DNA of 64,000 nucleotides from RHKX01 sp964497825 (GTDB taxonomy: Bacteria; Actinomycetota; Thermoleophilia; Solirubrobacterales; 70-9). Shown in pieces: positions 33,707 through 42,490 of this stretch. The notes below the pieces were generated by a model, which saw nothing but the letters and a program-made list of their open reading frames with translations, was not told where the DNA came from and did not search any database. Positions within the stretch are counted from its first letter, which is position 1. Every line of letters begins with the position of its first letter. Where the stretch lies: positions 5,559 through 69,558 of the forward strand of contig CAZCFA010000005.1 in assembly GCA_964497825.1 (NCBI GenBank), written 5' to 3'. The translations under genes were made by a program, and so were the position numbers.

Positions 33707-34315
33707 GTGCGCGAGCTGAGCGTCAACTGGCCACGGGCCCTCCGGGCCGGGGCGATCGTCGCCGCCGCGATCGCGACGCTGGCGCTGCTGCCCTCGCTCT
33801 TGCGGGCGCCGGAGCCGCCGCCGCTCGACCCGCGGATCGGACTCGCGGACGTGACCGAGCCGACCGCCCCCGAGCCGGGCGGCGCGGACGACCGGGCGCC
33901 GGATGCCGCTGGCCGCGGGGACGGCGATCGCGGCGGTGGTGAACTGCGAAAGCGCCGCGGCGGTGCCGGTGGCCGGGGTGGCGCGACCGGACGCGGCGAC
34001 GGTGGTGGCCGGGGTGGCGGGCGCGGGCGCGGCGGTGGTGGACGCGGACGCGGCGATGGCCGCGGTGCACGCGGTGGCAAGCGTCGCGGCGGCGGTGACG
34101 GCGCCGGACCGGCGGACGGGGGCGGGGCGGCGGGCGACTCTCCCCCTGCCAGCGCGCCCCCGACCCCGCCGGCCTACCCGGCTCCCGCGCCCACCGTGGC
34201 ACCGCCGCCGGCGCCGACGTCCTCCCCACCCGCGCCGGCCCCGCCCGCACCTTCGCCTCCTGACCCCGCTCCCCCGCAGCACCAGCCCCCCGGCATCACC
34301 CAGTTCGGCCCCTGA
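33707..34315 (+). CDS. Membrane-anchored low-complexity protein (Gly/Arg-rich then Pro-rich)
   Basis: About 202 residues from GTG 33707. A single transmembrane segment near the start (AGAIVAAAIATLALLPSLL) is followed by PEPPPLDPRIGL. A Gly/Arg-rich tract made of imperfect repeats follows, then an Ala/Pro-rich region to the stop. The N-terminal part looks like known actinobacterial membrane proteins with Pro-rich tails. Because the DNA in the middle is a GGC/GGT-rich repeat, several frames are open over the same stretch; I prefer this one because only it has a convincing membrane anchor. Function unknown. Confidence 0.55.
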   Translation: MRELSVNWPRALRAGAIVAAAIATLALLPSLLRAPEPPPLDPRIGLADVTEPTAPEPGGADDRAPDAAGRGDGDRGGGELRKRRGGAGGRGGATGRGDGGGRGGGRGRGGGGRGRGDGRGARGGKRRGGGDGAGPADGGGAAGDSPPASAPPTPPAYPAPAPTVAPPPAPTSSPPAPAPPAPSPPDPAPPQHQPPGITQFGP

Positions 34316-34336
34316 CAGCCGGCCGGGCGCTCTGCT

Positions 34337-34369
34337 GCGGATTGCATCGCCACAGGCGAAGTGATCCGC
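34337..34369. repeat. 33-bp palindromic repeat, copy 1 of at least 5
   Basis: GCGGATTGCATCGCC-ACA-GGCGAAGTGATCCGC is an imperfect inverted repeat able to form a 15-bp stem-loop with two mismatches. Four close relatives lie at 58723-58899 and 59877-59909. The rest of the spacer 34316-34529 is GC-rich, with a second, direct repeat around GGCGCCGCCGGTTTCG, and holds no gene I can support. Confidence 0.75.
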
Positions 34370-34529
34370 AACGGTCGCGCCGGCCCGGCGGCGGCGAACG
34401 CTTGGCGCCGCCGGTTTCGCTGCCTGCCCGCAAACGGTCGCGCGCGGCGGCGGCGAGCGCGTGGCGCCGCCGGTTTCGATGCGCGCCACCGGCTCCGATC
34501 CCCGCCGGCCCGGCGGCCGGACGCGCGGC

Positions 34530-35996
34530 TCAGCGGCCGCGCTGCTTGGCGGCGATGTCGGCGAGCTGGTGGTCGACCCAGATCCCGGGGTCGGTCGCGT
34601 CGACGATCCGGCGCAGGTGCTCGGCTCGGTGGCGGCGCTCATCGGCGCCCATCGTCAGCGCCCGGTGGATCGCCTCCGCCTGCTCCTCGATGTCGAACGG
34701 GTTGACGCTGAGCGCGCACTCGCCGAGCTCCTCGTGGGCGCCGGTGTTCTCGCTCAGCATCAGCACGCCGTCGCGGGTGTTGACCGCGGGCGCCTCCTTG
34801 GCGACGAGGTTCATGCCGTCGAACAGCGAGTTGACCATCAGCAGGTCGAAGTGCTTGTAGCGGGCGACCGCCTCGTGGAAGTTCTCGTACATGCGGAGGC
34901 CGATCGGCATCCAGTCGGTGCTGCCGTGGCGGTGGTTGACGACCGCGACCAGCGCCTCGATCCGCTCGAGGTACTCCTGGTACTCGGCGACGTCGGTCCG
35001 CGAGGGGACGAGCTGGGCGATGAACGTGACCCGCTCGTGGAACTCGGGGTGGTCGGTGAGGAACTGGTCGAAGGCGGTGAAGCCGCGCAGCACGTTCTTC
35101 GACAGGTCGGCGCGGTCGACGCGGATGATCAGGTGCTCGCGGCGGCGGGCGAGCAGCTGCTGCTCGTACTCGGCGACCTCGGGGCCGGCCGCGACCCTTC
35201 GCAGCCGCGCCGCATCGATCCCCAGCGGGTAGGCGCGGGCCCAGATCTCGCGGCCGTCGTGGTGGACGATCTCGTGCCGGTAGTCGACCTCGGCGCCGAC
35301 CAGCTCGCGGCAGCAGTCGAGGAAGTTGTGGACGTAGGCGCTGGTGTGGAAGCCGATGATGTCGTTGGCGAGCAGGCCCTCGAAGAGCTCGTCGCGCCAC
35401 AGGTGCGGCAGGATCCGCCAGGCGTCGGGATGCGGCCAGGGGATGTGGACGAAGTGGTGCAGGAAGGCGTCGGGGAGGGCGCGGCGGACGATCGCCGGCG
35501 CCGTGTAGAGGTGGTAGTCGTGGAACATCACAAGCGGCGCCTCGCGGCCCTCGACCTGGCGCAGCACCTCGCGGGCGATGTCCTCGTTGACCACCTTGTA
35601 GCCCTGCTCCCAGGCGCGCTTCTCCTCGCGGCGGATGTCGGGCGCGTTGGAGAGGTCCCAGAGGTAGTGCTGGGTGAACCAGAGCTGCGGGTTGGCGATC
35701 ACGTTGTAGAAGGCGTCGTAGGCGTCGGGGTCGGAGACGACGAGGTCGACCTCGTAGCTCGAGTCCTCAAGCTCGATCCGGACCGGGCCCGCCGCCTCCT
35801 CGGCGACGACGGCGTCCTCCTCGCTCATCGCCGAGGCGACCCAGAGCACCTCACGGTGGGTCGCCAGCCCGGTCAGCGCCGTCACCAGGCCACCGCCGCC
35901 GCGCTTGATCCGGCGCTCGCCGGCGGCGTCGCGCTCGAACTCGGCCGGCCCCCGGTTGGAGACGATGATCAGCGGCTCGGCTTCGCGCTCAGGCAT
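34530..35996 (-). CDS. otsA: Trehalose-6-phosphate synthase (GT20)
   Basis: A 488-residue GT20 glycosyltransferase joining UDP- or ADP-glucose to glucose 6-phosphate. Marks are N-terminal VSNRGPAEF, the GGGGLVTAL loop, WFTQHYLWDLSNAP, HDYHLYTAP, HIPWPHPDAWRILP, GFHTSAYVHNFL, PLGID, and the acidic end of the donor site DGMNLVAKEAP with SENTGAHEELG. Conserved length suggests a full synthase without a fused phosphatase domain. No otsB-type phosphatase lies beside it; the next gene upstream encodes an inositol-monophosphatase-family enzyme. A GT20 relative acting on glycerol 3-phosphate cannot be excluded. Confidence 0.88.
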   Translation of the reverse strand: MPEREAEPLIIVSNRGPAEFERDAAGERRIKRGGGGLVTALTGLATHREVLWVASAMSEEDAVVAEEAAGPVRIELEDSSYEVDLVVSDPDAYDAFYNVIANPQLWFTQHYLWDLSNAPDIRREEKRAWEQGYKVVNEDIAREVLRQVEGREAPLVMFHDYHLYTAPAIVRRALPDAFLHHFVHIPWPHPDAWRILPHLWRDELFEGLLANDIIGFHTSAYVHNFLDCCRELVGAEVDYRHEIVHHDGREIWARAYPLGIDAARLRRVAAGPEVAEYEQQLLARRREHLIIRVDRADLSKNVLRGFTAFDQFLTDHPEFHERVTFIAQLVPSRTDVAEYQEYLERIEALVAVVNHRHGSTDWMPIGLRMYENFHEAVARYKHFDLLMVNSLFDGMNLVAKEAPAVNTRDGVLMLSENTGAHEELGECALSVNPFDIEEQAEAIHRALTMGADERRHRAEHLRRIVDATDPGIWVDHQLADIAAKQRGR

Positions 35997-36021
35997 GCCC
36001 GACCCTTTGTACCCGACCGGC

Positions 36022-36957
36022 TCAGCCCGGGCCCGGGCCGGCGGCCCGCAGGCGCTCGATCCCGGCGTCGAGGGAGGCGATGATCGCCGCGTGCAGCTCC
36101 GGCGTCGCGGCGCAGACGCAGGACATCTGGAACTCGTGGCCGGAGCCGAGCAGCGGCCGGTCGCCGAGCGGCGCGCCGCTCGCGTCGGTGACGACCGCCC
36201 CCGCCTGCTCGAGGATCAGCGCCGCCGCCGCGAGGTCGTAGGGCGAGTTGTTGAGCACCGCGCCGCGGCCGACCCGCTCGAACTCGGCCCGCACCCAGGG
36301 CGCCTCGTCGATCATCCGCGGCCCGGGCTCGACGTAGGCGTCGAGCTGCCCGGTCAGAAGGCGGGTCATGTCGAAGGTCGCGGAGCCGAGGTCGAAGGTG
36401 CCGCCCGAGACCGAGGAGGCGTCGATCAGCTCGCCGATCACGAGCGCGGTCGGCAGCGCCGGCCGGCCGCGGAGGCCGTAGGTCCACAGCATCCGCTCGA
36501 TCCGGGTCTCGGCCGACAGCGCCGGCGCCGGCTCGACGCCCTCGCCGCGGACCGCGAGGAAGCGGGCGCCGGACTTGATCTCGATCACGCAGCCGACCGT
36601 GACGTCGGCCATCGTCGGCTCGCCGTCCAGCGGCGCCGCCGCCACCGACACGCAGGCCGACTCGAGCCCCGCCATCGCCGGCCGGGTGCCGTCGATCGGG
36701 TCGACGACGAGCACCCAGCGGGCCTCGCCGGCCGGCGTCACCATGCCCCGGTCCTCCGAGTAGAAGGCGACGCCGGGCGCGCGCTCGGCCAGGAACGCCT
36801 CCATCCGCGCCTCGGCCCGCTCGTCGATCGCGAAGGTGACGTCGCCGCCGGCGCCGCCGCCGGCGTGCTCGCGTCCGGCGGCGCGGCCGAGCTCGGGCAG
36901 CACCTCCTCGCGCAGGTCGGCGGCCAGCTCGACGACGAGGCGGGCGAGCTCGTTCAC
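36022..36957 (-). CDS. Inositol monophosphatase family phosphatase
   Basis: A 311-residue metal-dependent phosphatase. Key motifs are the metal-binding DVTFAIDERAE-like N-terminal acid, YSEDRG, and the family signature VVDPIDGTRPA; a second aspartate region is in FDMTRLLTGQLDAYVEPG. The substrate could be inositol phosphate, histidinol phosphate or sugar phosphates. It lies 25 bases upstream of otsA on the same strand, so acting on trehalose 6-phosphate or a related product is an attractive guess but unproven. Confidence 0.83.
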   Translation of the reverse strand: MNELARLVVELAADLREEVLPELGRAAGREHAGGGAGGDVTFAIDERAEARMEAFLAERAPGVAFYSEDRGMVTPAGEARWVLVVDPIDGTRPAMAGLESACVSVAAAPLDGEPTMADVTVGCVIEIKSGARFLAVRGEGVEPAPALSAETRIERMLWTYGLRGRPALPTALVIGELIDASSVSGGTFDLGSATFDMTRLLTGQLDAYVEPGPRMIDEAPWVRAEFERVGRGAVLNNSPYDLAAAALILEQAGAVVTDASGAPLGDRPLLGSGHEFQMSCVCAATPELHAAIIASLDAGIERLRAAGPGPG

Positions 36958-37003
36958 GCTCGCACCGTATCCGGACGGCGAGCGCCCGGCGCGGCCATGC
37001 CGA

Positions 37004-38197
37004 TCAGGGGGTCGCGGCGTCCTTGCGGTCGCCGAGCGTCACGTCGACGTCCTGCTGCTTGCCGTCGCGCAGGATCTTCAGCGTCACGGTGTCGCCCGGC
37101 TCCTTGTCGAGGATCGCCGTCGCCAGGTCGCCGTCCTGCTCGAGCTCGTCGCCGTCGGCCTCGAGGATCACGTCGCCGCCGCCGACGACCGGCTGCGCCT
37201 GGAAGCGGAAGCGGTCGTCGCCCGCCTTCAGCCCGGCCTCAGCGGCGGGGCTGCCGGGGGTCACCTGGGTGATCAGCACGCCGTGGTCGGTGTCGAGGTC
37301 GAGCCGCTCGGCGAGCTGCGGGAACAGGGTCTGGGTGGCGACGCCGAGGTAGGGGTAGGAGACCTCGCCCTTGTCGCGGAGCTGCTCGATCGAGCGCTTG
37401 GCGAGGTTGATCGGGACCGCGAAGCCGACCCCCTCGTTGCCGCCCGAGGTGGTGTTGATCTGCTGGTCGATGCCGATCACCTCGCCGTCGGCGTCGATCA
37501 GCGGCCCGCCCGAGTTGCCGGGGTTGATCGAGGCGTCGGTCTGGATCCCGCCGTCGATCTTGAACTGGGTCAGCGAGTCGATCGTGCGGTCGGTGGCGGA
37601 GATGATCCCCGTCGACAGCGACTGCTCCTGGCCGAACGGGCTGCCGATCGCGGCGACGGGCTGGCCGACGGCGAGGTCGTCGGAGTCGCCGAGCTCGATC
37701 GGCTCGATGTCGAGCCCGTCGGGGTCGACCTTGATCAGCGCGACGTCGGCGTTGGGGTCGAAGCCGACGATCTCGGCGGGCACCTGGTTGTGGTCGCCGA
37801 ACTCGACGTAGACCTCCTTCGCCTCGTTGATGTTGGCGGGGTTGGCGGCGCCGGTGTCCTCGGCGTCGGTGACGACGTGGGCGTTGGTGGCGATCTCGCC
37901 GTCGTCGGAGATCACGAAGCCGGAGCCCTGGCCGCCGCCGCCACCGCCGAGGCCGCCCGCGGACTCGCCGAGGACGGAGATGATCGTGACCACGCTCGGC
38001 GCCGCGTCGGCGTAGATCTGCTGCGGGTCGAAGCCGCGGATCGCGGCCTTGACCGCGACCGTCGGCGTGCTCGCGGTCGAGTCGGTGCTCGAGGTCTCCG
38101 GCGTGGTCATGTTCTCGCCGCAGGCGGCGAGCGCGAGCGCGGCTGCCGCCACCCCGGCGGCGAGCGCCGGGCGCCGGATCAGCGATCGGCGGCTCAC
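37004..38197 (-). CDS. HtrA/DegP-type serine protease, lipid-anchored
   Basis: 397 residues: signal with lipobox ALAAC, a Thr/Ser-rich linker, a trypsin-like domain and one C-terminal PDZ domain. Catalytic residues are H (IATNAHVV), D (NADVALIKV) and S (GNSGGPLID). It would act outside the membrane in envelope quality control. GTG start overlaps the histidine kinase stop, so it is coexpressed with the two-component system and is probably one of its effectors or a feedback regulator, as in MprAB-PepD of mycobacteria. Confidence 0.93.
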   Translation of the reverse strand: MSRRSLIRRPALAAGVAAAALALAACGENMTTPETSSTDSTASTPTVAVKAAIRGFDPQQIYADAAPSVVTIISVLGESAGGLGGGGGGQGSGFVISDDGEIATNAHVVTDAEDTGAANPANINEAKEVYVEFGDHNQVPAEIVGFDPNADVALIKVDPDGLDIEPIELGDSDDLAVGQPVAAIGSPFGQEQSLSTGIISATDRTIDSLTQFKIDGGIQTDASINPGNSGGPLIDADGEVIGIDQQINTTSGGNEGVGFAVPINLAKRSIEQLRDKGEVSYPYLGVATQTLFPQLAERLDLDTDHGVLITQVTPGSPAAEAGLKAGDDRFRFQAQPVVGGGDVILEADGDELEQDGDLATAILDKEPGDTVTLKILRDGKQQDVDVTLGDRKDAATP

Positions 38198-39642
38198 GCG
38201 GCGCTGGCGCCGGCCCGCGGCAGGGTCAGGGTGAAGACGGTGCGCCGCCGCCGCGTCTCGAACTCGAGCTCGCCGCCCATCAGCCGCGCCAGCTCGCGGC
38301 CGATCGCCAGGCCGAGCCCGGTCCCGCTCGCCGAGTCGCCGGTGTAGAAGCGCTCGAACACGCGCTCGCCGGCGGCGCGGTCGATGCCGGGGCCGTCGTC
38401 GGCGACCGACAGCCGGCAGGCGTCTGGGGTGGCGGTGGCGGTGATGGTGATCTCGGCTCCCGGCAGCGTGTGCTTGATCGCGTTGTCGATCAGGATACGC
38501 ATGATCTGCGCCGTCCTCGCCCGGTCGGCGTGGACCTGGGCGCCGCCCGGCCGCGGCTCGACGCTGATCTCGGTCCGGTGGCGCTCGGCCGCGACGGCGA
38601 ACTCGGCCGCGACCTCGGCGATCAGCCCGCCGGGCTCGAACTCGACGGCGCTGAGGCTGACCGCGTCGGCGTCGATGCGCGAGAGGTCGAGCAGGTCGGT
38701 CGAGAGCTTCGTCAGCCGCTCGATCTGGCCGCGCATCGTCGCGACGAACTCGCGGCGGCTGTCGCGATCGGGCTCGGGCTCCTCGTCGAGCAGCTCGACG
38801 AAGCCGCCGAGCGAGGCGATCGGCGTTCGCAGCTCGTGCGAGGCGTTGGCGATGAACTCGCGCCGCGCCGAGTCGAGCCGCCGCAGCCGTCGCTGCATCT
38901 CGTCCAGGGTCCGCGCGAGCTGGCCGACCTCGTCGGCGCCGCCGGTTGGGATCGGCACGCTGAAGTCGCCGCGGGCGACGCGCTGGGCGGCGCGCTCGAG
39001 CGCCTGCAGGCGGCGGGCGTGGTAGCCGGCCGCCAGGTAGGCGGCGATCAGCGCCGCGACGAGCGCGATCGCGCCCGCGATCAGCGTCTGCCGGCGGATC
39101 AGCGCGACGTTGTCGGCGACGTCGTCGAGCGGGTCGGAGAGCACGATCACCCAGTCGGGGACGCCCTCGCCCTCGGGCACCGGGAAGGCGCTCTCGGCGA
39201 GCCGCTGGCCGTGGACGCTCTCGACCGCCGAGCGCGGCTCGCCGCTGGCGGCGGCGCCGACGGCCGCCGGGTAGGCGGCGTCGAGCGCCTCGCTCTCGAC
39301 CTCGGAGTCGGCGATCACGTAGGCGGGGCGGCCGTCGCGGACGCCGAGCACCGAGACCCGCGCGTCGACGTCGGCGGCGGTCTTGCGGACGAGCTCGGCG
39401 AGGCTGCGCTGGGAGAGATCGCGGGAGGAGGCGGCGGCGAGCCGATCGAGCTCCTCCGACCCCTGCCGCTCGAGCCGCTCGAGCCGCTCGGCGGTCAGGC
39501 TCGAGCTGAGCTGGGGGACGACGTAGATGTAGACGAACCCGACCGCGGCCGTCGTGATCGCGAAGAACAGCAGGACGAGCCGGTTGCGAACGCTGGCGAG
39601 CCGGACCCGCGATCGCGCTCGGCTCGGCCCCGCCCGGCTCAC
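38194..39642 (-). CDS. Sensor histidine kinase (HAMP, HisKA, HATPase)
   Basis: 482 residues. Two membrane helices (near residues 20-42 and 185-207) flank an extracellular sensor of about 130 residues. A HAMP domain with ARGDFSVPIPTGGADEVGQL comes next, then the phosphoacceptor SHELRTP, and an ATP-binding domain with NAIKHT, VADDGPGID and GTGLGLAIG. GTG start overlaps the response regulator stop. The order response regulator, kinase, HtrA suggests an envelope-stress circuit. The signal cannot be told from sequence. Confidence 0.93.
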   Translation of the reverse strand: MSRAGPSRARSRVRLASVRNRLVLLFFAITTAAVGFVYIYVVPQLSSSLTAERLERLERQGSEELDRLAAASSRDLSQRSLAELVRKTAADVDARVSVLGVRDGRPAYVIADSEVESEALDAAYPAAVGAAASGEPRSAVESVHGQRLAESAFPVPEGEGVPDWVIVLSDPLDDVADNVALIRRQTLIAGAIALVAALIAAYLAAGYHARRLQALERAAQRVARGDFSVPIPTGGADEVGQLARTLDEMQRRLRRLDSARREFIANASHELRTPIASLGGFVELLDEEPEPDRDSRREFVATMRGQIERLTKLSTDLLDLSRIDADAVSLSAVEFEPGGLIAEVAAEFAVAAERHRTEISVEPRPGGAQVHADRARTAQIMRILIDNAIKHTLPGAEITITATATPDACRLSVADDGPGIDRAAGERVFERFYTGDSASGTGLGLAIGRELARLMGGELEFETRRRRTVFTLTLPRAGASAA

Positions 39643-40337
39643 CCCTCGCGGAACCGGTAGCCGACGCCGCGCACGGTGAACAGGTACTCGGGCTGCTTCG
39701 GGTCGCGCTCGACCTTCTCGCGCAGATGACGGATGTGGACGTCGATCGTGCGCCGGTCGCGGTAGGCGCTGTCGCCCCAGACCCGCTCGAGCAGGGTGTC
39801 GCGGTCGAAGACGCGGCCGGGGCTTGAGGCGAGCGCCGCGAGGATCTCGAACTCGACGTAGGTCAGCATCACCGGGGCGCCGCGGACGACGACCTGCCGG
39901 CGGGCGCGATCGATCGTCATCTCGGCGGCGCTGATCGGCTCCTCGTCGTCGTCGCCGCCCGCCATCCGGGTCCGCCGCAGCGCCGCCTTGACCCGGCTGC
40001 GGAACTCGCGGACGCTGAACGGCTTGGTGATGTAGTCGTCGGCGCCGATCTCGAGCCCGAGCACCTTGTCGACCTCGTCGTCGCGCGCGGTCAGCATGAT
40101 GATCGGCACCTGGCTGCGGGTCCGCAGCCGGCGGCAGACCTCGATCCCGTCGAGCTGCGGCATCATCACGTCGAGGACGACGAGATCGAAGCGCTGGGCC
40201 CCGAACATGTCGAGCGCCTCGCGGCCGTCGCCGGCGACCGCGACCTCGTAGCCGTCCTTGCGCAGCGGGTAGGCGAGCAGGGTCTGGATCGACTCCTCGT
40301 CATCGACGAGCAGGATGCGCGTCGAGGCGTCGGCCAT
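39639..40337 (-). CDS. OmpR/PhoB-family response regulator
   Basis: 232 residues with a receiver domain (LLVDDEES, phospho-acceptor in LVVLDVMMPQLDG, KPFSVRE) and a winged-helix DNA-binding domain ending in TIDVHIRHLREKVE and YLFTVRGVGYRF. First gene of a minus-strand run with the histidine kinase and HtrA. It is divergent from the M28-like gene; the 64 bases between the two start codons must hold both promoters. Confidence 0.94.
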   Translation of the reverse strand: MADASTRILLVDDEESIQTLLAYPLRKDGYEVAVAGDGREALDMFGAQRFDLVVLDVMMPQLDGIEVCRRLRTRSQVPIIMLTARDDEVDKVLGLEIGADDYITKPFSVREFRSRVKAALRRTRMAGGDDDEEPISAAEMTIDRARRQVVVRGAPVMLTYVEFEILAALASSPGRVFDRDTLLERVWGDSAYRDRRTIDVHIRHLREKVERDPKQPEYLFTVRGVGYRFREG

Positions 40338-40401
40338 GCGTGGCAGGTTAGTGCGGCCTGCCCCGGTGCCCGAAAGCGGCCACTACCTTTCCCACGCTTC
40401 C

Positions 40402-42153
40402 ATGTTCAACGCCAGGCTCTACCGAGCGGCGCTGCTGCCCGCCGCGATCGTCTTCGCCGTGATGATGTTCTCGTTCGAGCCGATCCCGCGGCCGCTGACC
40501 GAGCCGATCGCGACGCCCGAGTTCGGCGCCACCGCGAGCGCCCGGGCGGCACGCAAGATCGCGCTCAGCGCCGCCGACCGCGGCGCCGGCTCGGCCGGCG
40601 ACCGGGCGATCGCGGCGCAGGTCCGCGACGCCTTCGAGGAGATCGAGGGGGCCAACGTCGCGGTGCAGAGCTTCAGCTCCGGCGGCGCCGAGCTGCAGAA
40701 CGTGATCCTGACGATCCCCGGCGCCTCCGATCAGTCGATCCTCGTGCTCGCCGCCCGCGACTCCGACCGCGAGCTCGGCGCCGCCAGCAGCGCCTCCGCC
40801 ACCGCCGAGCTGATCGGGCTCGCCCGGGCGCTCGGCACCCAGCGCCACCGGCGCACGATCATCCTCGCCTCGACCGACGGCGCCGAGGGGGCGCTCGGCG
40901 CCCGCGAGCTGATCGACGCGCTGCCGCGCAGCGACGACATCGTCGCCGCGATCGCGCTCTCGCAGCCGGGCGTCGAGAGCCCGCGGGCGCCGTTCGTGCT
41001 GCCCTGGGGGACCGGCCCCGAGAGCGCCGACGCCGAGCTCGTGCGTACCGCCCGGGCGATCGCCGCGCGCTCGTTCGGGCAGCGCGACCCCAGCCCCGGA
41101 ACCTGGGCGGGGCTGGCCCGGCTCGCGTTCCCGGCCGGCCTCAGCCAGGCGGCGGCGCTGCGCGGCGCCGGCGTCGAGGCGATCGGGCTCAGCGGCCACG
41201 GCGAGCGGCTGGTCCCGCCGGGCGCGGACCAGAGCGTCTCCAGCGAGACGATGCAGCAGGCCGGAACGGCGGCGCTCAACCTGATCCTCACCCTCGACGC
41301 GGCCCGCCCCGGAGCGCCGGACGCGGGGCCCTCCGACTACGTCCGCGTCGGCGACAACCTGATCCCCGGCTGGACGATCTCGCTGCTGGCGCTGACGCTG
41401 CTGATCGCGCCGATCGCGACCGCGGCCGAGCTGTGGGGGCGTGAGCAGCGCCAGAGCTGGCGCACCCGGCGGACGATCCCGTGGGCGCTCGAGCGGGCGC
41501 TGCTGCCGCTGGCGGCGCTGCTGCTCGCCTACGGGCTCAGCCTCGTCGGCCTGATCCCCGATCCGCCCTATCCCTACGACCCGGCCGCCTACCCGCCCGG
41601 GGTCAGGGGCCCGATCGTCGCGGCGGCGCTCGCCGGCGCCGTCGCGATCGCCGCCCTGCTGGTGCGGCCGATGCGGACCCCGCTCGACGCCCGGCCCCAC
41701 GCGCTCGCCGCCGCCGCCGGGCTCGTGACCGGCGCCGCGCTGCTGCTGATCTGGCTGCTCAACCCGTACCTGGCGCTGCTGCTGTTTCCTGCCGCCAACG
41801 TCTGGCTGCTGCCGGCCCGCGCCGCCGGGCCGCCGCGGGCGGCGGTCGTCGCCGTCGCCGCCGTCGTCGCGCCGGCGGCCGCGGTCGCGGCCTGGGTGAC
41901 CGTCGCCGCGCAGCTCGACCTCGGGCTCGCCGCGCCGTGGCAGCTTCTGCTGACCGTCGTCGACGGCCAGGTCGGCCTCGCGACCAGCCTCGCCTGGACG
42001 CTGCTGATCGGCGGCCTGATCGCCGCCGTCGCCGCGACCGCCGCCGAGCGCCGCAGCGGCGGCCCCGGCGGCGCGCCGCTCCGCGGCGCCGGCACCCACA
42101 TCGGCCCCGGCGCCCTCGGCTCGGTCCCGCCGGCGCAGGCGCGACGGCGGTAG
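40402..42153 (+). CDS. Large membrane protein with degenerate M28-peptidase-like domain
   Basis: 583 residues. One N-terminal helix leads into an extracytoplasmic domain resembling M28 aminopeptidases (LQNVILTIPG, LVLAARDSDRELGA, TAELIGLARAL, IILASTDGAEGALGARELI). The zinc-ligand positions usually seen in H-x-D and in GA-x-D are not histidine and aspartate here (AARDS, GAASSAS), so catalysis is doubtful. The second half is about six hydrophobic helices. Start ATG 40402 is preferred over upstream codons lying in the promoter region. This looks like a pseudo-enzyme with a membrane module; function unknown. Confidence 0.7.
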   Translation: MFNARLYRAALLPAAIVFAVMMFSFEPIPRPLTEPIATPEFGATASARAARKIALSAADRGAGSAGDRAIAAQVRDAFEEIEGANVAVQSFSSGGAELQNVILTIPGASDQSILVLAARDSDRELGAASSASATAELIGLARALGTQRHRRTIILASTDGAEGALGARELIDALPRSDDIVAAIALSQPGVESPRAPFVLPWGTGPESADAELVRTARAIAARSFGQRDPSPGTWAGLARLAFPAGLSQAAALRGAGVEAIGLSGHGERLVPPGADQSVSSETMQQAGTAALNLILTLDAARPGAPDAGPSDYVRVGDNLIPGWTISLLALTLLIAPIATAAELWGREQRQSWRTRRTIPWALERALLPLAALLLAYGLSLVGLIPDPPYPYDPAAYPPGVRGPIVAAALAGAVAIAALLVRPMRTPLDARPHALAAAAGLVTGAALLLIWLLNPYLALLLFPAANVWLLPARAAGPPRAAVVAVAAVVAPAAAVAAWVTVAAQLDLGLAAPWQLLLTVVDGQVGLATSLAWTLLIGGLIAAVAATAAERRSGGPGGAPLRGAGTHIGPGALGSVPPAQARRR

Positions 42154-42258
42154 CGGTCGCCGACGGTCTGGACGCTCGCGAACCCGCAGTTTCCGCAGGA
42201 CCACAGGCAGCGGCCATGGGGGGCAGACACCAGTCGTGGACGGGCGTCGGAGGGCCGC

Positions 42259-42285
42259 TCAAGGCATCCGCCGCGGGGTCGATTA
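42259..42285 (+). promoter_or_regulatory. Possible sigma-28-type promoter before the FlgM-like gene
   Basis: TCAAG (42259-42263) and GTCGATTA (42278-42285) are separated by 14 bases, like the flagellar sigma factor consensus TAAAG-N14-GCCGATAA. The start codon lies 10 bases further, implying a very short or absent leader. There is no other gene for motility in the window, so this is tentative. Confidence 0.35.
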
Positions 42286-42295
42286 TTCGGCTGAG

Positions 42296-42490
42296 ATGCG
42301 ACCGAGCAGCAAACGTGTCGAGTCGGTCCAGCGGCGCGTCGCCAGCGGCGAGTACGTGATCGACTCGGAGCGGGTGGCGACCGCGATGCTGGAGCGGATC
42401 GGCGCCACGGTCTCGCGGCGCGAGACCGTCAGCGAGTCCGAAGGTGGTCGTGCCCTGATGCAGGCACTGACCGGCCTCCGGGCAGCCTGA
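42296..42490 (+). CDS. FlgM-like anti-sigma factor
   Basis: A 64-residue protein whose centre, KRVESVQRRVASGEYVID followed by SERVATAMLERI, fits the helical FlgM domain that binds and inhibits sigma-28. Like other FlgM, the first part is polar. No flagellar gene lies near. Its last 62 bases overlap the 3' end of thiL on the opposite strand, which is unusual. No ribosome site is seen, so a leaderless transcript is possible. Confidence 0.6.
   Translation: MRPSSKRVESVQRRVASGEYVIDSERVATAMLERIGATVSRRETVSESEGGRALMQALTGLRAA

Noticed and set aside
33903..34364. Alternative plus-strand frame with Val/Ala-rich translation across the glycine-rich gene
   Set aside because: It has no start signal and lacks the membrane anchor; the repeat structure explains the open frame.
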